64,000 nucleotides of DNA. Source: Pelecanus crispus. Taxonomy: Eukaryota > Chordata > Aves > Pelecaniformes > Pelecanidae. The stretch covers positions 3,237,501 to 3,301,500 of the forward strand of contig NC_134660.1 of NCBI RefSeq assembly GCF_030463565.1, in the 5' to 3' direction. The notes beneath the pieces are model-generated. The model saw only the letters and a program-made list of their open reading frames with translations, ran no database searches and was not told where the DNA came from. This document shows positions 36,001 to 47,610 of this stretch, piece after piece. Every line of letters begins with the position of its first letter. Positions within the stretch are counted from its first letter, which is position 1. Both the position numbers and the translations under genes were made by a program.

Positions 36001-38679
36001 CAGCCGAGAGCTCTTCGCTCCCTTCCCCAGCATCGCTGCCTCCCAGGCCGCAGGGGCACGCGACTGGCAGAGCCTCTCCCTGCCCGGGCTTCTGGGCACC
36101 GAGGCCCACGGGAGCCGGGTGGGCAGAGGAGGGGCCGTGCCGCAGGAACAGAGCCGGGGTCCCGCAGCCCGGGAAGGTCGGCACGGGGCGGCTCAGTCCC
36201 AGCATCGCTTTCCAGGAAGCCTCGCTGGCTCCTCGGCTGCCACACTGAGCCGTGCCAAGCTGCTCCGGCAGCTGCCGTGGCCGTTCAGCAGCTGTTAAGC
36301 CTATAATTGCTCATTGAGTCATAATTTTTTTTTTTTTTTTTGGTGAAAGCAGCGCTGTCAGGGAATTAAAATCTTTTCAAAAGCCCATAAAGCTTTCATA
36401 AATGTTTCACATGCAAATCAATGGGGGCTAGCATCTTTACAGCCAGGAGAAGGGGGCAGGAGATGGGGAGACAGGCAGCAGAACATCTCAACAGCCGTAA
36501 CCGGTTAAAGAAACGACACCGACGGGCAGCCCCGGCCCGCGGGATGTTGTCCTTGCCTTTGTGCCGAGGCTGCGCTGGCCCTGCCCGCCCCCTCGGCACG
36601 GGGCAGGATTGGTCCTGGTCAATAGCCTGGGTACAAGGGCCCGTTTTTGGTGCGCTCCAGATTTTTCGCCTTAAATCCCCACGGCAGTGCTGCTGACGCA
36701 GCGGTGGGACGCCGGGATGCAGGCACGGCAGCACCACCAGCCTCCAGGAGAGCGAGAAGCCAACACGGGGCGAGCATGGCCGCGCTGGCCCCAAGCCATA
36801 GCAGCATCTCGGCTCTCCCGGCTGTGCCGCACCCGTTAGCTAAATTAGCAGATTACCTGGCTCTGGCCAGATGCGGTGATCGGAGCCGGCAGTCAGCGCA
36901 CACAGGGAGAGCACCAGCCCGGCAAACACCTGAATTTGGATTCAGAGGAGCCCACGGTGTCCTCAGGGGCAAAGGTTTGCACTCTGTAAGGGTTGTTGTA
37001 AAATGGGATAAGCTTTTCCATTTATACAGCCCTTTCTACACGAGCACTTTGCAAATAGCTCGTTAATTGAATCTCGGTGCTCTTCCGCTAGGTTACCAGC
37101 GGCACTCCAAGGCGTGCGGTTTGAAGACCAACCCGTGGTCCAGCAGCACCTTCCCGTTGCTTTTAAGGACAGGGCAAGAGCACTGGGACAGTGACCTGTC
37201 TGTGCGTCTGTCCCCACACCCGACGGACGCCTCGCCTCCACGGTGACGGCGGCACTTCTGCCACCGAGCTCGGGCTCCACCAGCACGTCACCGGGGCAGC
37301 AGGATGAGGGCACCCGGCCCAGGTGCCAGAGGGGTCGGCCACCCGAACGCCCGCGTTGCCACAGCGCACGAGGACGGCAACCCTTGCACCGCCGGGGTTG
37401 TTTGGTGGGGAGCAAAAGGGAGGATGAAAACCTCGAAGCCATCTCAGGGCGTATCAAAACCTTGGGCGCAAGAGATGCCTAACTTGAGCCTGCAAAAGCT
37501 CGAGACAAAGAGCGTGCTAGCAAAACTTTTGGAAACCAAAAGGCAACAAGAGGAGCGCACCATCCGTCACGGAAACGCTGGGGAGTTGGAGTCCGTCCCT
37601 CGGTCCTGGGGAGCTGGTTTATGAATTTTGGATGTTCGCAGCAGCTGATGCTCTGCAGCTCTGCTGATCCCTCCGCGGGCTCCGACCCTGCAGGGAGCCT
37701 GGCTGACCAGGCGGTGCAGCCGCACTCGGCGCGGGGGCCCTGGCGTCCCACGGAGCGGTCCGGAGGCTGCCCCGTGCCAGGGACGCTCCAGCCCCGCAGC
37801 AGGGATGGAGCCGGCGGCCGTGCGTGCGGTTTGGCGCCCGTCCTCATCACCCTGCAGCAGCTGAGAGGAGCAGGGGCTGGTGTGACTTCAAGAACAAGCA
37901 ACAGAGACAATCGAGCCCCAGCGGGGTGGGCTCGGTGTTTACAGGTTACCGAGGCCCCACGGGCTCCTGCCAGCAGCCCCCACCCCGTCCCGGGCACCCG
38001 CTATTTTTAGTGTGAGCGTGGAGCCGCCTTTGATCGTCCCTCTTAGCTTTGTAAAATATCTGGGCCAGATGAGCGCGTCGCGCAGCCGCCGTGGCACGGC
38101 TCTGCTGTAACGCGCTGCGCAGGGAAGGGCTCGGGGGCTCCGGCTGCCGCCGGTGGGGCCGCCCCGCGGGGAGGAACGCGGCGTCTGGGGGGTCATGGAC
38201 CCACCCGCCTCTGGAGATTAAACGTGCCCGGGGCAGCCGTGCCCCCGCGCCCCTGGCAGAGCCGGGCTGTGCAGACAGCCTGGTTTGCACCCCGGGATCT
38301 GCACAGCCGCCATCACCCCGACACCAGTGCCCCGCACCCATGGGTGCTGCAGGCAGCACAACGGGCCCCGTTTTCTAACTGGGGTGCAGAAGCGAGAGCA
38401 CAAATGAGTCAGAGCCGGCGCTGCCGGGGGGTTCGGCGCAAGACGGGCTTTCTGCCGAGCTGAGCACCCATTTGGGCACCCATGGGTGCAGGAAACCCCT
38501 CACCGGTTGCAGGGACAACAGAGGGACCCCAGCACCGGCTCCTGGAAACCACTCCCCCCATGGCACCCACAGCCCCATTCCCCCGGCCACCCCCGTTACC
38601 GCTCGCCCTCGCGGCCCCGTGCCAGCGCCGGGCACCGCTGCCGCAGCATCAGCCGCTGAAAGGCTGCCTGGGTGAAAAA
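33061..38679. other. Intergenic sequence, no gene seen
   Basis: Intergenic DNA between ZNF385C and DHX58. A T-tract of 19 is at about 36,327-36,345. AT-richer pieces occur at 33,550-33,720 and 34,020-34,120. Open frames of up to about 200 codons reflect GC content, and none shows a domain. Confidence 0.4.
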
Positions 38680-39240
38680 GGCACCAATAACTCATCATTA
38701 GTGGAGAGACTTCTATTATTTTATGGCGGTTGTTATTTCCTTCCCGTTGTAACTTTTAATTAAAAACTACAAAAGGAAGATAACTAGTCCCTCTGCATAA
38801 TTGCGGGGAGTAAATTTTATTGTATAGAAAAGTGGTTTTAATTTTTAATAGACTTATTTTTTAAGGAAGAGCAACACTTTGAAGGGAGCTGTGAGCCCTG
38901 GTAATATTATCAAAGGCGAGGAGAGGAACAAAGATGGGTTTATTACATGTTCCCTATAAAACTGTTATTTTAGGGGAGTTTTGTGCTTCCTCCTAATGAG
39001 AAATGAATTGCACCGGCTTTGTTTGCTGTAGGAGGAAAATTAAAATGAAAGTGATAAGAGGCCCAGCCTCTAGCTTCTGACTTACCTCCCAATTATAAAT
39101 GAAAGCTCACAGGCATTCCAGAGATGGGACTTGATGTCTACATTAATTATAAATAAATTATCTACACTTAATGTTTAAATGAAATTCCAGATAAAGCTTT
39201 ATATTTAGAAGAGCACTGCATCAGTGCATAAATATTTATG
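38680..39240. other. Large AT-rich island, candidate conserved element
   Basis: About 560 bases with many homeodomain-type cores and TTATTT/TTTAAT motifs (CTTTTAATTAAAAAC, GGTTTTAATTTTTAATAG, ACATTAATTATAAATAAA) between GC-rich flanks. It is the longest such block in the window. It has no ORF, repeat structure or transposon ends, so a conserved enhancer is the best guess. Confidence 0.4.
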
Positions 39241-40152
39241 CGAGGAGGTTGGATCGACTGCGGCTGCTTCGGCGTGACGTCGGAGCGGAGTCAGAGCGGG
39301 GAGCGTCGGGCGGGCGCGTGGGGGGAGCGGAGCCCACCGGTGCCGGGAGGGGAGTGGGACAGGCGGGTCGCAAACCCAAACCACCGCCGGTGCTTGGAGA
39401 GGGGAGGTAGCGGGACACGTTGGAGCTGCACCAGGCTGATGCTGGCCACGTGCGGAGCAGCAGAGGCGCGGAGTCACAGAACCGTAGCCCTGGCATGTGG
39501 CTGGGGTGGCTGATGACAGCGGCTTCTCCCCATCTCTCTCCAGCCCCCGAGACGCAGCGGCCGCATCCCAGCGGGACCCCTGAAGCACGTGGGAGGGGAG
39601 CGAGGGGAAGTCTTGCCCTTGCAGCACGGAGCAGGGGGACGTGCTGGAGCCCCGGGGGGAGCAGCACCAGCCCCAGGCAGCGCCTCCGGTCACGGCAGCA
39701 GGGAACCGGCACTGTAAGCCCAATGGTCCCAGCCGCGGTGGGGGCTTCATGCTGGTGGCATGGGCAGCCCCCCAGGTCTCTGGCTGGTGGATCGTGGCAG
39801 CTTTTGCAGGGAGCGGCTGGACGGGCTGGGCAGGAGCAGGCCCACAGGAAAAGTCTGGGTCTGTGCCGGGGGGACGGCTGCTCTCCCAGCCCCAGGAGCC
39901 ATATGCACTTACCAGTTCCCAAAGGATTCTCCTGCCTCCAGAGCTCAGGAAACATCACTGAGGCCAACTCCATCCCAGCAGCAGAAATAACCATTTCCCC
40001 ACAGAACAAACCAAGCTCTTTTTTTCCTTCCCAGCATCCCTACACCCAGCCAACCCTCAGCCCCAAAGACCACCAACCTCCCCAGCAGCACCGCTCACCC
40101 TTAAAGCCTCAGCCCCCGGGGTGGGGGAGGCGGAACGGCCCCACCTGGGTGC
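39241..40152. other. Intergenic sequence, no element seen
   Basis: GC-rich intergenic sequence with no supported gene. CpG is moderately frequent from 39,240 to 39,420. Confidence 0.35.
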
Positions 40153-40353
40153 GGGGGCTCAGCTGCCCTGCCCGCCCCGCTGCCTGCACCATGGGGGCTC
40201 AGCTGCCCTGCCCGCCCCGCTGCCTGCACCACGGGGGCTCAGCTGCCCTGCCCGCCCCGCTGCCTGCACCATGGGGGCTCAGCTGCCCTGCCCGCCCCGC
40301 TGCCTGCACCGCGGGGGCTCAGCTGCCCTGCCCGCCCCCGCTGCCTGCACCGC
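40153..40353. repeat. 40-bp minisatellite, 5 copies
   Basis: Units start GGGGGCTCAGCTGCCCTGCC at 40,153, 40,193, 40,233, 40,273 and 40,313, and end TGCCTGCACC followed by AT, AC or GC. The period is exactly 40 bp until a one-base C expansion in the last copy. Confidence 0.96.
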
Positions 40354-41184
40354 GGGGGAGCTGCTAGGACCCCCTTTTCCAGGAGGTAAACTGAGGCACA
40401 GAGAAAAGCTGTCTTTTGCTCGACACCTTCTAGTATTAACACACCCCCTCCCCCCCCCCTTTAGCAACATGGACAATGTATTTTATAACAGAAAATAAAT
40501 GCTATTTTCGGTCATGCCCTGTCCCTGCCATCCCAGGACCAATCACCCCAGCTGCCCCTGCCTGCGCCCCAAGTCCTCACTCCTGCTAGCGAGAGGCCAT
40601 TCCAGAGCTTTTCAGTTCCCCAGCAGTGAGAAGGGGAATCATCTGTGCCACAGCATTTTTTACAGCCTCGCCTCAGCTGCTGCAGAAAGTTTTACAGTTC
40701 GCACAGGTTTGCCATTTGGCTCGGGCTTAAAAGCAGACATTTTTTTTATGCTTTAATGGAGCTGGGGTGGAAGAGGAGAAATTTGACAGGCCCGTGGCTC
40801 AAAGCTGGGTAGAAAACAGTAAAAGAGAATAAACAAAAGGTGGTTGAAATCATTCAGCCCCCGGTCGCTCGTGCAGAAGTTCAGCTGAGGTCCGGGCAGG
40901 ATCCAGCATCCTGAGCAGCCGCTGCCGAGATGGGACATCACCCCCCTGGCCAGCAGCCGGCGCGAGCAGAGGTGCTGCCTTGGGTGCCTGGGCTGCTGCC
41001 AAGTACCCCTGGGAAGCCCAAAGGAAGAACCGTTGTCCCTGTGGTCGGGCCCTCCCAACCAGCCCCCCGGAGCTGCTTCGTGCCATCAAAAATCTGGGAT
41101 GCAGCAGCTTGCCAGGGGCCTGAACGTGTTTGTCCAATTTCTTCTTGCTGCCTGGCTGAGCCCTGGGTGCCAGCCGCCAACCAG
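40354..41184. other. Intergenic sequence between minisatellites
   Basis: Mixed-composition DNA with a C-run (CCCCTCCCCCCCCCC) at about 40,445-40,460. No gene is recognised. Confidence 0.35.
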
Positions 41185-41330
41185 TGCATGGCAGTCCCCC
41201 ACCAGTGCGTGCCAGCCCCCCGCAGCATGTGCCAGCCCCCCGCAGCATGTGCCAGCCCCCCACCAGTGTGTGCCAGCCCCCACCAGTGCGTGCCAGCCCC
41301 CCGCAGCGTGTGCCAGCCCCTGCCGCAGCC
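41185..41330. repeat. 19-20-bp minisatellite, about 7 copies
   Basis: The repeated unit is GTGCCAGCCCCCCGCAGCAT alternating with GTGCCAGCCCCCACCAGTGC. The two unit types alternate irregularly. Confidence 0.9.
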
Positions 41331-42032
41331 CAGGCTGCCGGCATGTTTTATTAACACACCTTCCTGCTTGCCGCTGCCGCTGCTTGCTCCCCAGCTGCCA
41401 GCGTGCCAGGCAGCTTCCAGCCCAAGAGCAAGGCAGGGGAGCGGGGACACAGCTGATGACAGGCGACATACTGGAAAATAAATAAACAGCGCGTCGGGGT
41501 ATGAGCCCTCCTGCCTCACTGCACGGCTCTGCCCAGGCAGCCTCTGCCTCGGGACTGCAGGATTTCAGCTCCCTTCCCTGCCGTGCCGGAGGGGCTGGGG
41601 GCTGAGCATCGTGGGGCTCCTCTGGTCTCCTGGGAAAGATCATCTCTTCCCCGCACCACCCCGCAGCCGAGCTGTGCCAGGCCTCAACCGGCATGTCGGC
41701 ACGGCGCTGGGCTGAGCTCTCTGCAGGCTCATGGGCAGCCTGGAAAAAAATCTGTGCTAATCCCCTGACTCCAGTGGCCATGTTTGTCCCTCCTGCCGAA
41801 TGCTGCCACGGCCACAGAAGCTGCTCCTGGGCCCCCTGTGTCCCCAGGGCCGTTCCTCGGCTGTGCTGTTTCACCCAGGATGAGCTGAAGCGCAGGGACA
41901 AACCGTGCCCGACTGCCTCTTCCCTTCAGGAATGGTTGTCGTGCAAATCAGCGGCTGCCACCCTCCTGCCTGCTCCGGTCTCCTGCATCAGGCAGGACAC
42001 GCGTGGGACACAGCAAAGCACAGGGACCACGC
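41331..42032. other. Intergenic sequence between minisatellites
   Basis: No element is supported. Composition is GC-rich. Confidence 0.35.
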
Positions 42033-42858
42033 AGAGCATCCCGGCCAGGGCAGAGCATCCCAGCCAGGGCAGAGCATCCCGGCCAGGGCAGAGCATCCCA
42101 GCCAGGGCAGAGCATCCCGGCCAGGGCAGAGCATCCCGGCCAGGGCAGAGCATCCCGGCCAGGGCAGAGTGTCCCAGCCAGGGCAGAGCATCCCGGCCAG
42201 GGCAGAGCATCCCAGCCAGGGCAGAGCATCCCGGCCAGGGCAGAACATGCCGGCCAGGGCAGAGCGTCCCGGCAAGTGCAGAGCGTCCCGGCAAGGGCAG
42301 AGCGTCCCGGCAAGGGCAGAGCGTCCCGGCAAGGGCAGAGCATCCCAGCCAGGGCAGAGCATCCCGGCCAGGGCTGAGCATCCCAGCCAGGGCAGAGCAT
42401 CCCGGCCAGGGCAGAGCATCCCGGCCAGGGCAGAGCGTCCCAGCCAGGGCAGAGCAATCCAGCCAGGGCAGAGCGTCCCGGCCAGGGCAGAGTGTCCCAG
42501 CCAGGGCAGAGCATCCCGGCCAGGGCAGAGCATCCCAGCCAGGGCAGAGCATCCCGGCCAGGGCAGAACATGCCGGCCAGGGCAGAGCGTCCCGGCAAGT
42601 GCAGAGCGTCCCGGCAAGGGCAGAGCGTCCCGGCAAGGGCAGAGCGTCCCGGCAAGGGCAGAGCATCCCAGCCAGGGCAGAGCATCCCGGCCAGGGCTGA
42701 GCATCCCAGCCAGGGCAGAGCATCCCGGCCAGGGCAGAGCATCCCGGCCAGGGCAGAGCGTCCCAGCCAGGGCAGAGCAATCCAGCCAGGGCAGAGCGTC
42801 CCGGCCAGGGCAGAGCGTCCCGGCCAGGGCAGAGCATCCCAGCCAGGGCAGAGCATGC
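42033..42858. repeat. 19-bp minisatellite with 323-bp higher-order repeat
   Basis: About 43 tandem copies of a 19-bp unit, CAGAGCATCCCGGCCAGGG, occur with recurrent variants: GCGTCCCGGCAAGGG, CATCCCAGCCA, CAATCCAGCCA, AACATGCCGG and GGGCTGAGC. The variants repeat in the same order 323 bp (17 units) apart. GTGTCCC is at 42,169 and 42,492; AACATGCC at 42,244 and 42,567; GGGCTGA at 42,371 and 42,694; GCAATCC at 42,454 and 42,777. So 42,169-42,491 and 42,492-42,814 are two near-identical higher-order copies. Open frames of about 300-350 codons in both orientations follow from the 57-base (19-codon) frame cycle and are not genes. Confidence 0.97.
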
Positions 42859-45800
42859 ATGGGTGGCCCATCAGCACGCGTTGTGCAGGCAGAGCCTGGT
42901 GCAGTTGGCCCAGGAGTTGCAGCAGGGTCACCTTCGGTATCGCAGCGCTGCACAGTCCTTGCTCTGCAATGAGAGCGGTATCTCATTTCTTCCTCAATTA
43001 GCTCCTGATTATCAGTGTCCCAGGGCCCCTTTCCAGTCTCTGTTTAATGCACCATTAATAATTCATTTCTCAGATAGCAAGAACGCAGCGCGAGGTTAGG
43101 GCTTTGTGACTAATAACTACCAGAGCAACCCTCATCTCCAAGGGACAAATGAAGGGAACAAAAATAAAGCGAAAGAATCAAAGATAATATGTTTTGTGGC
43201 CTTTAATCAAACACTGGATAAAGGTTTTGATTACTCAGGTGAAGAACACACAGGCACACTCCTCCTTGGCAGCTGCAGGCTGCTGGGCTCCCACGCCTCG
43301 CCGACACCGCCGCGGCCTTGCCGGCACTGGCACTGTCCCACCGGCACCGTCCCACCGCCTTCCCCAGAGGCAGAGAGGGAAACTGAGGCACCTCGAGGCA
43401 AAACCGGGGCCGTTGCCAAGCCAAAGCAGGGGCTGGCCCGCACCGCCCCGTTCCCAGGGCTGGAGGTTCAGGTGCAAGCTGGATCTTTCCTCAAGCTGGA
43501 AAATCCCAGGCAGCCAGATTTCCCCAGTGCCCAGCTCTAACTGTTGGTCCCCGGGGCAGAGGGAGGAACCAGAAATCCTCACCTTTTCCTGGAAAACCCT
43601 GGATGTTTCCTCAGAAGTCCCGAACACCCCAGGGGGGGGCTTTGGGGATGGGTGGGAGGCACAGCCCGACCTGACCAAGGGGCTGCGACGTCCCACTGTA
43701 CAGCCCGAGGCTCTGCACTGCGTTGGGGAGGGTAAATGACATTGAAGAACTTCCAGAAACATGTTCAAATACGCGTATTTTTCCCCCAAAGCTGCTGAGC
43801 ATCCTAGGCTTCTGTGACAGAAAGTGCAAACCAGACCTGCCTGACTGCACGGCCAGCGCACAGGAGCCTCTGCGTTACGTGTGCCGTCTCTCCTGCGAGC
43901 CTGGCAAGTGCCACCCTCTCACATAAAACACGAAAAGGGCTTAAAAAATCACGACTGGGGTTCGCTCAAATTGCAGAGTGGCACGTGGTCCCGCATGGGA
44001 TGGGAAGAAGAAGCAGCTCCTTGCTCTCTCCCACTGCTGCCGCCCCGCCGTGCCCCGTTTTGGGTAATAACAGAGAAACCGTGGGAGGGAAACAAACAAA
44101 CGACCAAAACCATCCGCCAAAATAACGACGGCTGCAGGAGGAGAAGCAGCCAGGTGGCATGCGAGGCGTGATGGACTGGGAGTACCCGCGGGGCCGACGG
44201 GTGACAGCGCAGCCCACGGGTGCAAAAACTCCTGCTTCTTTATGCAGGAACCCGCAACTGCAGCCGGCAGCACCGGCGTGGGGCAGGGGACCGGGTATTC
44301 CCAGTCCACTGCTCCGAATGGGAGGGGAGAGCTGTTGGCATGTTGAATGCCGACAGGTCGGCGTCTGGAATGGGTGGGATGAACGCTCCCGTCGCAGTCG
44401 GGGATGTTTCTGCAGCGGGTTGGGGCGATGGGCACGTCAGGACAAGGCTTTCCCGGCCGGAGAGCCCACGCTGCCCGCAGGGCTCTGCCCACGGAGGGGC
44501 AGGGAGAGGGGCAGAGCCAGCGCCGGCCGCGGAGCGCGGCGAGGAGCCGCACGGCGCGTTGGCAGCTGCACATTAAGTGTGACGGGTTTTTGACAGATCC
44601 AATTATAAAGCCAGGTCTCAGCAGAATCGCAGCCCTGAGATTTAGTGCATGAAATTTTGTTTGGGAATTTTCTGATATTGCAGCTCGTGCCACGGGGCCC
44701 TGCGGGCCCTGGGCTGTGCCAGCACCCACTGAGCCATCCCTGGGTCTCACCCCCACTGTGCTGCATCCCCTCCCTTCCCCGCACCCTGCCGATGCGCAGG
44801 CCAAATGCAGAGTCACCTGAAAAACAGCAAAAATGAGAGGCAAAGCCCCCTGGCAGCGCTGGGGAAGGGACACACCTGCAGCCTCCCTGCTCTTCTGCCC
44901 AACGGAGACGTGCCCTGGCCTCAGCCCTGGCTGCCACGTGCCGGGATCATCCCTGCCCCTGCACAGCCCCAGGGACAGCGGGGCTGGGATCATGCATGGG
45001 CTAAGGGCTGTAAATCACTCAGGCTTCCAGTAGCTGAGGATCTGCCCAGTGTTTTTGCCACGCAGCAGCACTAGGACAGTATTTTTAGCCCAGCTTCCTG
45101 GAAAAGCGAGGTGTGCATGCATGGGGCAGCATCTGCCCGTGCATCAGCGCCTGCCCAGGACCTTTCGGCCGATTTCAGCTGATTGACTGGTCTTAGGGTG
45201 AGGAGGTTCCCAAGAGTTTCCCTAAAAGCAGCGAGTCTGGAGAGGTAGGAGAGGTAGGAGGGGCGGGAGAGCTTTCCCTCTCACGGGGCTGTGGCATGGG
45301 GGAGGCAGCTGCAGGGACAGGAGCCACGGCTTGCCTGTGCTGCTGCCGGGGAGCAGCCCATGGCTTTGCCGGGTCCCGTCTCGAGTGAGGGAGAAGCAGG
45401 CAGCCCATCGCTGGAGGAGAAGGAGACACATGGCAAATCCCCTGCCGGGAATAACTCGCAGCAGCATCTCCCCTCCTGGGCAGGAGGAGCCCCCGCACCG
45501 GCTCAGACCCAGAACCCCGAGTGCTACGGGGGGAGATCTGTGGGGGGGTTTCTGCTGCGCTCAGCCATGTGACGAGGAAGCAAATGACTGCGCCCTCCTC
45601 GCAGCCCCACGCCAGCCCACCCACCGCTGCCGGGCCACCCCCTTCCCCAGGGCAACGCTTCCGCAGGCAACGCCGTACCGAGCCCACCCCAGGCACCGGC
45701 CCCTCTGCCAGCCCACGGCCCAGCCGCTGCCTGCTCTCAGCGAGCGGTTGCATCCTCCTCGGCTGACGAGTGACTTGGCTGCACTGGAAATGCTCCTCGG

Positions 45801-47355
45801 ATGAAAGCGGCCGCGTAACCTCCAGGGACCGAGGAGATTTGGGCCAAAGAGGACACGGGGATGCGAGGCTGGCTGCTCCCCCGCGGCGCTTTGGTCCGAA
45901 GGGACGTCGAGTCTCTGCGCCGAGCACGGGGCTGGCTGCTCTGCCCCTGCCACCGATCGAGCTGCGCGAGTTCTCTGTATCAAACACACACCCTGGATTA
46001 GAGGGTTTATTTTACCTTTTATATAGCATCTGAGAGGGCAGTGCTGTGCCCCAGTGCTGACAGTGGATCCTGTGATCACAGGTGGGGAGGAAGCTTGGGA
46101 TGAAAGCTGGCAAGTCTGCAGCACCGCAGCCGTTGGATCAGAGCTGCGTCACCGTCCCCTGGCTCCGGAACCTGCGAGCTGTTGGGAAGACAGATTTGCT
46201 TTCACACCTGCAAGGCTGCTCCAATCCTCTGCTGCCCACAGCTGAGCCCAGGCTGGCAGGTGCCGGGGCGGCTCCGGCGCTGCCTGGGGGCTGGCAGCCT
46301 CCCCCTCTCCAGCCCCGGCTTTTGTGCCCTCCTCGGGGGCATCTGGTGAAGGGCTGCAGCCCCTACCCCGAGCCCAGCAGATCAGCCCCTGCACCCTCAC
46401 GGCTGGGAAATGGGTTGGTCTGGTCCAGCCGCGGCTGCACCCAGCACCCCGGGCACTGGTTGCAGTGGTTACACGAGTGCCACCCAGCAGGGACACCTCC
46501 CCGAGCCCCCCGGGACAAGCAGCCCCTGGTCTCGGCAGCCCCGTCACGGTGCCGGCGGGGACCCGTGGGCGGCAGAGGCGGTGCTGTCCCCGCAGCGCCC
46601 TGGGCACGTGCCTCCCTGTGCCACCGGCACGGCTGGCATCACCCGGCCACATGCCAGGGAGCTTTTTTAGCCTAAGCAGAATAAAACCGCAGTGATTATA
46701 TTTCCTGCCTCCCCGCTCGGGGTGGGAGGGAAATTGTTTGATGCTAATCCCCTTGTTTAATCCACCGGCAACCTGACATGCTAACAGTCAAGATTAACTC
46801 CCGGCAGGGAATCGTCAAACGTGCAGCCGTCGGTTGCGGGGACGGCGGAGCAGAGCAAGACGAGGACGTCCCCGCGCGCTTTGCGGGCTCCCACGCGCTC
46901 CCGGCAGCGGAGGAGAGGGGAGGTAGGAGCAGTGTGGAGAGAGGGCTTTAGGTTTTCAGGATCGAGTTCCTCCACGATGAGCAGTTTTCACCAGGCTGGA
47001 ATTTCCCCTGGTACAGAAAGGGAGGCTCCAGCTGTCCCGGGAAAGGTCATCTCGGGGGCTGACGTGCTCCGGCAGAGATACTGTGCGACAGCGAGATTTT
47101 CAGATGTGCCTGGGAAGGCAAATCCAGTCCCCCATCCCCCTCGCCCACGGATGCCACCAGACTCATCCTGCTGCTGCCCAGGCCCACGTCCACGCAGGAC
47201 CAGAGCCGCGGGGGCAGGACAGAGCAGCCCGCGGGCCAGGACCCCCAGCCCCAGGCACCCGCGGCTCGGCCAGGGCATCGCTTTGCGCAAGGTGCCCAGG
47301 GATCCTGCTCCAGCTGCTCTGCGCCCTCCTTGCTGCAGACCTGCGCCTGATTTTG
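42859..47355. other. Intergenic sequence, no gene seen
   Basis: Mixed intergenic DNA. A small AT-rich piece at 44,570-44,690 (TCCAATTATAAAGCC) and one at 42,985-43,230 may be regulatory. A purine-rich AGGTAGGAG repeat lies at 45,238-45,266. No exon or transposon is supported. Confidence 0.35.
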
Positions 47356-47580
47356 AGTTTCAATTTGTCTGACTTGATCTTCAAGCCTTCAGTTCTTATT
47401 ATTCCTCTCTCAGCTAAGTTAAAGAGCCCTTTAATACCTAGCAGTTTTCTCCCTGGGAAGGTACTTGCACACTGTAATCAAGGCACATCTCAGGCTACTT
47501 TTCGATAAGCTAAACAGATTGAGCTCTAAGTCTCTGCTAAACACCCAGCCTCAGGAAAGGGCCAATCTGAGGCGCTGCCA
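47356..47580 (-). mobile_element. Old CR1-family LINE fragment (tentative)
   Basis: The stretch with GGCACATCTCAGGCTAC, CGATAAGCTAAACAGATTG and AGCTCTAAGTCTCTGC resembles the antisense of an ancient CR1-like LINE 3' region that I know from bird and reptile genomes. It is diverged and lacks a clear tail, so the family call is from memory and tentative. It ends shortly before a T-tract at about 47,598-47,610. Confidence 0.4.
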
Positions 47581-47610
47581 AGCAGAGCGGAGCCGGGTTT
47601 TTTTTTTTTT

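Noticed and set aside
40153-42858. Regular repeats resembling a CRISPR array
   Set aside because: Units are contiguous without unique spacers and the DNA is vertebrate; these are minisatellites.
41693-42986. Frames of 300-355 codons rich in RASRPGQS/ALAGMLCP repeats
   Set aside because: Translations of the 19-bp repeat in both directions; not a gene.
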